A stretch of 64,000 nt of DNA from Shinisaurus crocodilurus (lineage: Eukaryota > Chordata > Lepidosauria > Squamata > Shinisauridae): contig CM037879.1 of NCBI GenBank assembly GCA_021292165.1, forward strand, positions 265,107,160-265,171,159. The letters run 5' to 3'. A model generated the notes under the pieces. It saw only the letters and a list, made by a program, of their open reading frames with translations. It was not told the DNA's origin and did not search any database. Made by a program: the position numbers and the translations under genes. Positions 43,901-51,939 of this stretch are shown piece by piece (within the stretch, counting starts at the first letter, position 1; every line of letters starts with the position of its first letter).

Positions 43901-44357
43901 ACCCTGTAATTCTGCAAAAATCTTTTTATCCCTCTTCTCTAAATACTTCTTTTCCAAATCCCTAATCTCCCCCTCTAGCTTTTGATAAAAAACTTCTTGT
44001 TGTTTCCTCAAATTTATTGCCTCTCTCAATCCTATTCCTCTCATTACACTCTTCATTGTATCCCATATTATCGCTTCAGTACATTCTTCTGTTTGATTAA
44101 ATTCCCAAATTTCCCTCAATTCCTTCTCTATTTTCTCTGTTAAATGTTTATAACGAAAAATATTACAATTCAATCTCCATCTTTTCGCTTCTCTATAATC
44201 CTTATGTATCTTCAAATCCATGTTAACCAAAGCATGATCTGTAACTTTTATCACTCCTATCTCTGTGCCCAGGACCCTTGAAAACAGTGTCCTGGACACA
44301 AAAATAAAATCTATCCTAGAATAATTCTTATTTGCTGATGAGTAAAATGTATATCTT
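40975..44357 (-). pseudogene. 5'-truncated antisense L1 (ORF2 RT and C-terminus)
   Basis: On the minus strand this is the same L1 as 56036-61569, from within the endonuclease (just before YSRIDFIF) to the poly-A tail. The frames 42359-44299, 41917-42387 and 41087-41986 are one ORF2 broken by two indels. One is in a G/A homopolymer at 42373-42387 (the other copy has six Gs). The other is a 1-base deletion near 41951. The frames differ from the intact ORF2 at about six residues in some 1,085. The target duplication TCCTCAAACTTTTT is at 40961-40974 and 44358-44371, inside the hAT terminus. ORF1 and most of the endonuclease are absent, so it is dead on arrival. Confidence 0.95.
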
Positions 44358-44466
44358 TCCTCAAACTTTTTAAACAGTGGGCCAGTTCATTGTCCCTCAG
44401 ACTGTTGGGGGGCCGAACTATAGTTTGAAAAAAATATGAACGAATGGATCAAGTAAAAAAAAAGGA

Positions 44467-44700
44467 CCGGTGTGGCGTAGTGGTGAGAGTGTTGGACTGG
44501 GACTCGGGAGATCTGGGTTCTAGTCCCCGCTTGGCCATGAAACTCACTGGGTGACTTTGGGCCAGTCACTGACTCTCAGCCTAACCTACCTCACAGGGTT
44601 GTTGTGAGGATAAAATGGAGAGGAGGAGGATTATGTAAGCCACCTTGGGTTCCTTGCAGGAAAAAAGGCGGGGTATAAATATAATAAATAAATAAAATAA
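44467..44700 (+). mobile_element. Sauria SINE copy 1
   Basis: The tRNA-related head has box A-like 'tgtggcgtagtggtgag' and box B-like 'gggttctagtcccc'. It is followed by 'ctcactgggtgactttgggc', 'ctaacctacctcacagggtt' and the Bov-B-like end 'aggcggggtataaat' with an (AATA)n tail. This order is the Sauria SINE of squamates. It lies inside the hAT at 40955. Confidence 0.93.
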
Positions 44701-44868
44701 GATTGCAGCCTTACAGCCTCATCTTATGCATGTCTACTTGGAAGTAAGTTTCACTGAATTCAAGGAGACTTTCTCCCCAGGTAAGTTTACAAAGGATCAC
44801 AGCCTTAAAAGTACAAACCCATTCCCTAGGGTAGGTCAGGAAGACCTGGTACCCAGAGAACATAGTGA

Positions 44869-45095
44869 GAGCCAGTGTGGCATAGTGGTTAGTTAGAGTG
44901 TTTGACTGGGACTCAGGAGATCCAGGTTCTAGTCCCTACTCAGCCATGAAGCTCACTGGCTGACTTTGGGCCAGTCACTGACTCTCAGTTTAACCTACCT
45001 CACAGGGTTATTGTGAGGATAAAATGGAGAGGAGGAAGATTATGTAAGCCACCTTGGGTTCCTTGCAGGAAAAGGTGGGGCATAAATATAATAAA
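44869..45095 (+). mobile_element. Sauria SINE copy 2
   Basis: Same family as 44467. It has 'gccagtgtggcatagtggtt', 'aggttctagtccctac', 'cctcacagggttattgtgag' and 'ggggcataaatataataaac'. It is more diverged than the other two copies. Confidence 0.92.
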
Positions 45096-45889
45096 CCAAC
45101 CAAATTGGCATACTCATAGAAGCTAGAAATTCTGATTATATAATTAAAAAGACGCATCACACTTCTCCCCGATTTTGTGAGGTATACTGCCTCAGCAAAT
45201 GGAGGCTCCATTCCTAACTCTCAAAGCCAGGGGCTGCCTCACTGAAACACAGCAAAAGTTCTCACAGGACAGCATCCTGCTTCTGAGGAGACAACAAGTT
45301 TTGTGCCCCACAGAAACTGGCATTCACTCACCGCTTGTGCTCTGCTGAGATTTGCTTTTTTCCTCTTCAGGATTCTTGACACCGCTTTTTAGTTCTCTTT
45401 TATTTCCCCCTCCCTTCCCGATTCATATGTTTATTATCAGTCTTCCCCTCCTTCTCCAAAGGACTCCTCTCCAGCTGCCTCTGCAGGCCTGCATCACAGG
45501 GGTGGCCCAAGATCTTTGGCTGCCTTTAGCAACATTTCCCACAAGTGCCTCTTTACCTTAAACTCCTAGTTTAAAAATACAAAGGTGTAGACTGGGATGG
45601 GGGTGCAATTGGTGCAAATAGGAGGGAATGGAGAAAAGTGCGGTAGGGGAACCTGAGAAGGTACATCTATAACTGAAGGGGGAACGAAGAGAGATCTCGC
45701 TTCAGCCACCACAAACACAGATAATAAAAAAAAAACATGAACATGTTTTTTCCCTCAAACTCAGATTGCTGTTTAACATTTCAATCAGTGAATTTACATT
45801 CCAAATGGACTGAAAGGTGGGATTGCTCAAGCCAGGAGCTTTTTCCGAGAGAGGGAAATTAAGCTCGATTTAAATCGCTACACCTTTCC

Positions 45890-46310
45890 CCTCCCCATGG
45901 CGGTCTCTGCTGCGGGCTCCAGGCATCTAAGCTCCACGATTTCCCAGTCGCCAGCCCGGCCCCAGGGCGATGGCGGAGGCAGCAGCAACGTGGTGGGGGG
46001 GAAAGGCATGGGAGGGGGAGGGGAGGAGGGGGACGAGAAGGTAGCTGCGAGTGCCGCTCAGTCCCTCAGTCAGTTGCTCACTCGCTTGGGCGCCTTGGCT
46101 TGAATCCCTTCACTGAGGTGGCAGCGGCAGCAGCTCTTCGTTCCTCCTCCCCCCCCTCATCCCAGCGTAGCGCAGGGTTCGGCGAGAGCTGGGAAAGACG
46201 CTGGACACAGGACTGCCACCCGCCCTGCAGGGCTCCGGGCGGTGAGCGGTTCGCGCCCCGCCGGCGGCTCAGCTGCCCCTCCTCCCCTTACTGCGCAAGA
46301 AGGAGCCTCT
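45890..46310. other. CpG-rich cargo inside the hAT
   Basis: This block is very GC-rich with many CpGs, unlike the AT-rich remainder of the element. It contains an ATG in good context at 45896 (MAVSAAGSRH...) opening a 68-codon frame, and a second 70-codon frame at 46100. There is no convincing splice donor and no recognised protein. It could be a captured promoter or first-exon fragment, or simply the hAT's own internal sequence. Confidence 0.45.
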
Positions 46311-46393
46311 AGATCGGGGGTCGGGCTGGATTAAAAGACACAGGGGGCCGGATGTGTCCCGCGGGCCGTACTTTGAGGACCCCTGATCTAGCA

Positions 46394-47340
46394 GCTTCTC
46401 CCCTTATGCACTTTCGCCAAGAGTAAAAATATGAGGATTTAAAAAACCCTCTTTCTTTCCCTTTCAAAATATTGTTATGAATCTTCTCTTTGTGAGGCTT
46501 TTAGCCAAATTTCTTAAGATCCAATATTTTTGTAGTCCCAGAAAAAAGTTTCAACTCACCATAAGAAAGATCTACTTTGTTGTCGAGAAAATCTCTCTTT
46601 GTTCTTAAACAGCTCAAGTCCATAAATCTTAAGAAATGGGGGTCGGCAGGCTTTATGCCCTTAAACAGACTCCGACACGACTTCGAGCCAGTTGTAAATT
46701 CCGACTTCAGATCACTGCCCCGTGAGCTGGCTGCCAACTGCAGATAACCCACTAGTAGCAATTCTGGAGGTACAAGTGATTAATCTCTTGATCTCCCCTT
46801 GATCGAGGGATATTTTGCCAACTGGAGGAGCCCCTCCAGACTGGCTTTAAAGCCGTGTTGCTGCTCCACTAAAAGTGAAGACGTCAGCCTGCCATAAACA
46901 CCCCACCTGAAGTCCCTGAACATGGATAATTATCTGAGCTAATCTGAGTCTCAGAAAACAAGCCCCTCTTTCCACCAGCTCCCCCCACTCTCCCAAACAC
47001 CCTCCCCCTTCCTTTTATTTACCTAGCCAGTGGTAGAGGCAATGGGGGCTTTGGTGGCAGTGCACTGGACGGAGGGGTGCAACGGCCCTTGAGATTTGTA
47101 ATCTTGTAGCCCCTGAAGTTGTTCTCCAAGCCTGACTCAGGAGAACTTTGCCAGTCTCTCTCGTTCTGAAACCACTTCTAAAATATTTAACACTATTCCC
47201 AACAGGACTGTGGTAGAGTAAAAGAATGGTAAAAAATGACGACTGAGAATTGTAATCTGAGTGGTGGAAATTCTTAAGACCAGAAAACATGACCCAAACT
47301 TGCCTTGTCTCTGTTGAATTATTGCTAGTATTGCTATGCG
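46394..47340 (-). other. Unassigned intronic sequence, possibly antisense L1 5' region
   Basis: The minus strand carries an 86-codon frame (46501-46761) without recognised domains, in text that loosely resembles an L1 5' UTR. I cannot support it further. No host exon signal is seen. Confidence 0.25.
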
Positions 47341-47351
47341 ATTCCTTAGAG

Positions 47352-48067
47352 CAGGGTCTCCAACACTGCAAGGCCAGCCTGAGGCAGCCAGCAAGATATT
47401 TTCCTCCTCTGCAAGTGAATGGAGCAATTCCTCCATTCACTTTTATTGGGGGAGGAGAGTTCTCCTTGCTGAAAAATGGCTGGAAGGGTGTGTGTGAAGT
47501 CTACTGCCCCACACCAAGGACCCTTGGGGCAACAAGAGTCCTTGATGGGGGGGGGCGGCCTTCATCCACCCTCCAGCCATTTTTCAGCAGAGGGGCTTTC
47601 CCCCTCCCTATTCAAGCCAATGGAGCAATTTCTCCATTAACTTAAATGGGGGGGGGGATTTCCTCCCTGCCGGAAAATGGCTGGAGGCAGGGAGAAGGTC
47701 ACCCCCCCTACCAAGGACCCTGTTGCCACAAGGGTCTTCAATGAGGATAGAGGAAAGAGGAACCAGAGAGAGAGAGAGATGACGGAAGGAAGGAAGGAAA
47801 GTCAGAAAGAAGAGAAAGAAAGAGAAGAGAAAAAGAAGGAAGGAAGGGGAGACAAACGAAAGAGAGGGGGGGAGAGAGAGAGGGAGGGAGAGAGAGGGGG
47901 AGAGAAGCCAGAGTGAGTAACACACACACAAATACAGACACGGGGGGCACTCCCAACATTTTTGTGATTGGCCCCCCCACATCCCTACAGCAGCTAATTT
48001 GTGGTGGTGCACAGGGCACTTTTTCGCCAAATTTTCCACGATGGCCCAAAAAGGTTGGAGACCCCTG
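47352..48067. mobile_element. hAT element with internal duplication
   Basis: The ends cagggtctccaacactgcaa and ggttggagacccctg are inverted repeats. The flanks CCTTAGAG (47344-47351) and GCTTAGAC (48068-48075) agree at 6 of 8 bases. Inside, two related units (about 47420-47560 and 47620-47740) share 'aaaatggctgga', 'ccaaggaccc' and 'gagcaattcctcc/gagcaatttctcc', so the core is a tandem duplication. A purine tract (47755-47910) follows. No transposase is present. Confidence 0.8.
47755..47910. repeat. Polypurine (GA/GGAA)n tract
   Basis: About 150 bases of nearly pure A/G on the plus strand, with GAGA and GGAAGGAA sub-runs, inside the hAT. Confidence 0.85.
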
Positions 48068-48083
48068 GCTTAGACCACGCTTA

Positions 48084-48322
48084 AAGCCAGTGTGGCGTAG
48101 TGTTGGACTGGGACTCGGGAGATCCGGGTTCTAGTCCCCGCTCGGCCATGAAACTCACTGGGTGACTTTGGGCCAGTCACTGACTCTCAGCCTAACCTAC
48201 CTCACAGGGTTGTTGTGAGGATAAAATGGAGAGGAGGAGGAGGGTTATGTAAGCCGCCTTGAGTTCCTTGCAGGAAAAAAGGCGGGGTATAAATATAATA
48301 AATAAATAAAAATAAATAAAAT
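48084..48322 (+). mobile_element. Sauria SINE copy 3
   Basis: 'gccagtgtggcgtagtgttg', 'ccgggttctagtccccgctc', 'cctcacagggttgttgtgag' and 'aggcggggtataaatataat' followed by an (AAAT)n tail. It begins 17 bases after the hAT at 47352 ends. A few bases of the box A region are deleted. Confidence 0.93.
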
Positions 48323-49013
48323 GGGCGGGCAATGCATGGGCCACATGCGGTCCCCGCCACTGCCACGCTGTGGCAATTCGGTGGCCTGCAGCAGTGGCAA
48401 AGAAACCTCAAAGACCAGCTGTAGAGGCTTAGAAGTGGCAAATGTCGCTTGAAAACAAGCTAAATTTGTCACTTCTAAGCATCTGTAGGGTGGAGGGGTT
48501 TTTTTTGCAGGTTTTTTGCTGCTGCACTGCCAAATTTTGAAAGTGGCCCTCGGTCCCCCAAAGTTGCTTACCCCTGGATTAAACTATGACTGTGCATCCA
48601 GAAATTAAGGACATATCATAACCACTCTTCATAAGCCATAAGCATACTTGCTCTCTGAAGCTGGAACTATATGTTATGAAGAACCCAGGACTGCTGCTAG
48701 AAACAACACACCCATGTTGAGTTTCTCCCTCCCCTCGGCAGCATGTAATTAAACTTACCCCCTGGCTGGATGTCATTCCAGTAAGCATTTCTGCACTCTG
48801 TCCCACTTTGCTGGCTGTGACTGGTAGGGGTGGGAAAACACATCATAATGGTGTCAGGACACCAAGGTAAGTGGCATCAAATCATTATGGAGGGGAGAAC
48901 TAGAAACGGAGCTGTTGTTTTCAGCAGCAGCCTCTTGTTCTTTGCAATGCGTGGGTCCATCCTAAGTAACAAGGATTTTTTTGTTTTTCTTTGCTTCTCT
49001 TTTTAGTTCATAG
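48323..49013. other. Intron with one hAT end
   Basis: At about 48520-48573 'gtggccctcggtcccccaa' and 'gttgcttacccctg' look like the right terminus of a hAT. The matching left end is not clear. No other feature is seen. Confidence 0.4.
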
Positions 49014-49178
49014 ATTTCATAGATCATAGAGCTGGAAGGGGCCTACAAGGCTATCGAGTCCAACCCCCTACTCAGTGCAGGAAACTGGAGGAGGTCTCCC
49101 ATCCAAGTAACAACCAGGCTTGGCCCTGCTTAGCTTTCCACGCTCAGACAAGCTGAGCCAGCGTGAGCCACAGGCCTG
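49014..49178 (-). mobile_element. 5S-rRNA-derived SINE copy 3, antisense
   Basis: In reverse it shows 'gcctgtggctcacgctggct', 'gctaagcagggccaagcctg' and 'tacttggatgggagacctcc', then the CR1-type 3' end, ending 'gatctatgaaat'. It is nearly full length. Confidence 0.9.
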
Positions 49179-50280
49179 TATTTAAGAACTTCCCTTGTGC
49201 AAAATATCTAGTGAAGTACATGGAGCCACACAACAGCAGAAAACATTTGGGGGGCGGGGGCGGGGGGAGCAGGTACAGCTTAGCAATTACATTTTTATGT
49301 AACTTTAAATTATACAGAAGCGATGAGTAATAATCACCTCACTCCAAAAGATACACTTTCTGGTAGAGTTCCTGATGGAAAGTGATCAAGCCCCTAGGGT
49401 GATATTAGTAGGCTTGGAGTCGTGCATCCTGATCCTCTGCTTACTTGGATGTGACTCCCACTGGGTTCAGTTTTAACGCCCCAGTTTTGCACAGATCACT
49501 TTGATGCCTTTCCAGCATCAAAATAATCATATGGAGATGAGACATTGAAAATTTCTTTCCAGGTTTGCATAGAGAGAGACACATGCAGACATGAAGGTTG
49601 GAAATATCCTTGGGTAGGCATTTAAATATAATTTTTTCAAAAATAAAAAATAGCTGTAGCGAAGGTTATTTCAAAACTAGGTCATAATGTTCTGATGTAA
49701 TTTTGAGGACCTAAGTTAGGGATTAGAAAGGACCAAAACTTGCAGGTGTGACAACTGGATATTGGGAAAGAATCACATGGAGATTGAAATTATGTTGCAT
49801 TGTCTTCCAGTTTTCTACCGTGGTGGTTTTCCTACACCAATTTACTGTTCCTATTTCTGTCCTTTATCACAAATAATCTCCCTGTTAGCTGGTGAGCACA
49901 AAGTCCTATAGTTATGTATACATACGCTTCTGCTTATATATGACTATTTAGTTCACATGTAAGCATTATGTTGACAGCTGTGTTAGCAACAGAGACCAGG
50001 TTATTTTCAAAGAAACGCCAAGACTCAGGGTGATTCCAGAGGTGGCTTTTATTATGCAGTTGCCCTGCCTCATTCACAGAATTTTACAGAGGTGTCCAGG
50101 TGATATCATCTTCCATTTGTAACCCTCCCATTTTCCCCCACCTGCTGCTTCCATCTTTTTTCTTTCCGTAAAATATCTGTTAAAGAGGAAAAGACAGAAA
50201 GCTGCAGAATGCCTTTTGATGGTTAGCGCTGGAAGTCCTCCACTTGGAAGTGCACACAGGCTAGATGCTAAGGACTTGGG
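49179..50280. other. Intronic sequence, no gene seen
   Basis: A G-rich run lies at 49250-49268. No exon, RNA gene or bounded element is recognised. Confidence 0.5.
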
Positions 50281-50332
50281 GTTGGATCCGGATTTAGTCA
50301 TACCTAAGAGTAGAACAACTGAAATCAATGGG

Positions 50333-50555
50333 CAGTATCCAGCCAGCGATGTAATTCCGCTAGCGCAAATGACGTTGCATTAGTGGAAACTAGGTTCCGA
50401 ACTATGCAAGAGGAAAATCCAACTAAAGTTATGTTTACTCAAGCAGTTTTACATTGCTTGTGCGAGCGGTTGCACAACTGGTTGTGCAACAGAACGATTT
50501 GGTGGAGCTCCGTTAGCGCTATTTGAGTTTGTGGAATGACACTGTTGAATACTGT
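50333..50555. mobile_element. Nested hAT-like MITE flanked by CAATGGG
   Basis: The ends cagtatccagccagcgatgt and (inverted) gacagtattcaacagtgtca are similar. Both sides carry CAATGGG (50326-50332, 50557-50563). It is non-coding. Confidence 0.65.
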
Positions 50556-50600
50556 CCAATGGGCCTTAATTTAGTCATGACTGACTTAAGTACCATTGAT

Positions 50601-50693
50601 TTTTTTTTTTTTAAATATTTTATTAAATTTTAAAACAATACAAAGAAAATAACATACACACATAACTAATATTGTGCTCCCATCACCATGGGA
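50601..50693 (-). mobile_element. L1 3'-end stub, about 90 bp
   Basis: A T tract followed by 'aatattttattaaattttaa' and 'ctcccatcaccatggga'. This is the last 90 or so bases of the same L1 family as 40975 and 56036, in antisense. The MITE arm resumes with 'ttttagtgggtctactt'. Confidence 0.92.
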
Positions 50694-50910
50694 TTTTAGT
50701 GGGTCTACTTGAAGTATGACTAAATCTGGATCCAATCCATGTCTTTATTCTGAAAGAGGAAGAGCAAGTGTAACTAAGGGGAAAAAAACTTTTGATAACC
50801 AGATTCTAGACTTTAATACGTCATGGTGGATCAGTTACTTATGGTACCAAGGCCTCCAGTATCACCAAGGAATCAAATCCTCACTTCACCACTTTGACTG
50901 GTATATACAG

Positions 50911-51074
50911 GCCTGTGGCTTACGCTGGCTCAGCTTGTCTGAGTGTGGAAAGCTAAGCAGGGTCAAGCCTGGTTGTTACTTGGATGGGAGACCCCTCCTC
51001 TAGTTTCCTGCATTGAGCAGGGGGTTGGACTCGATAGCCTTGTAGGCTCCTTCCAACTCTATGATCTATGAAAT
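50911..51074 (+). mobile_element. 5S-rRNA-derived SINE copy 4
   Basis: Full 5S-like head ('gcctgtggcttacgctggct', 'aaagctaagcagggtcaagc', 'tacttggatgggagacccct') and CR1-like tail, ending 'gatctatgaaat'. It lies 92 bp upstream of the last KIAA1549 exon in the window. Confidence 0.92.
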
Positions 51075-51166
51075 AATCTCCAGATTGCCTATGATTTGAA
51101 GCTGCACGTTCAGAGATAGTTTTTCCTGTATTCTTATTTTCTACCTGAATATCTATTTCACCACAG

Positions 51167-51312
51167 TTGTCCTGGGTGTTGTCAACCAGAAAATTCAAGA
51201 GGACATTTTCCAGGCTGAGATGGAGCGGAAGCTAGCCCAGTTATTAAATGAGGCCTTGGGCAGAGGGCGGATATGGAAAAGGGCAACGTTCGCTGGGAAC
51301 AACATTGTGCAG
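51167..51312 (+). CDS. KIAA1549: KIAA1549 ectodomain exon, 146 bp
   Basis: Bounded by ACCACAG and GTATAT. Two bases close a Val codon and 48 codons follow in frame (VLGVVNQKIQEDIFQAEMER, then KLAQLLNEALGRGRIWKRAT, then FAGNNIVQ), ending in phase 0. QAEMERKLAQLL is a strongly conserved family motif. The following exon, which should carry the next ectodomain strands before the membrane anchor, is not found up to 64000, so this intron exceeds 12.6 kb. It holds the L2-type and L1 insertions. Confidence 0.93.
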
Positions 51313-51939
51313 GTATATGAGCAGAATTCGAGTGGCCATCTAAATCAGGAGAGAGAGCATCAATTCTACAAAATTTGCTGATCTGTGATTATCTTCCCCA
51401 CCCCAAATGTTTTAAATTATGTTTTATTGTTACTGCTGTCTATTGATTTGCTGGGTGACTGAAGCAAAGGCCTGTTTCTGATGGTAACTGTGGCTTGCAT
51501 AAGCAGAACTTGAATTAATTGGACTGAGTAGGGGTTTTACTTAGTGTTGTTCTTTTGTTATTGCTTCAGATAGATGACATTTTTGCTTGTTTTTCTTCTT
51601 CTTCCTCTCCCATGACCCTGTCAATCCCAACTCCACCTCGAAAGGTAGTAAGAAGTTGTCAGGATTCTTCCCCCCCCTCCCTTTAACCCATGGCAAGCTG
51701 AAGTCAGATGTACTAGAAAATAGTGTCCTGTGAATGTTTCCGTGAACACTGAAACAGATGGAGATAAAGAGTATGCAAGTTCCATAATACTTCAGAAAGA
51801 TACCACATTCATTTCCCAGAGCTTTACACTACTTTTTGTTGTTGTTTGGCTATTCAGTGTAATTCGGCTGCAAGTGGCTTTGTCTTTGATATAAGGAGTC
51901 AAAAGATCAGCCTTGTAGGGCTAGCTATTGGTGGCCTCT
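51313..51939. other. Intronic sequence, nothing recognised
   Basis: No bounded element or exon appears between the donor and the start of the LINE near 51940. Confidence 0.5.

Larger units (their letters stand above)
40955..46385. mobile_element. hAT element, TSD ATCTAGCA, filled by later insertions
   Basis: The left end cagggatcctcaaacttttt and the right end ccgtactttgaggacccctg are inverted repeats. They are flanked by a perfect 8-bp duplication ATCTAGCA (40947-40954, 46386-46393). Just inside the left end, after the L1 insertion, is 'gggccagttcattgtccctc' and 'ggggggccgaactatagttt', a terminal sequence I associate with Charlie/OposCharlie-type hATs (from memory). It has no visible transposase. 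Nested inside are an antisense L1 (40975-44357), two Sauria SINEs and a CpG-rich region (45890-46310). Confidence 0.88.
50282..50735. mobile_element. Fold-back MITE with two nested insertions
   Basis: The left arm at 50282-50331 (ttggatccggatttagtcat ... gaaatcaatgg) is complementary to a right arm ending at 50735 (ccattgatttt ... tatgactaaatctggatcc). The right arm is split by an L1 3' stub (50601-50693). A second MITE (50333-50555) is inserted in the middle. Confidence 0.75.

Noticed and set aside
44467..44540. tRNA gene
   Set aside because: Box A and B words are the head of a Sauria SINE; the body and tail follow and it recurs at 44869 and 48084.
18311..51312. Identification as KIAA1549L
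   Set aside because: The large-exon landmarks fit my recollection of KIAA1549 better; not excluded, and synteny would decide.
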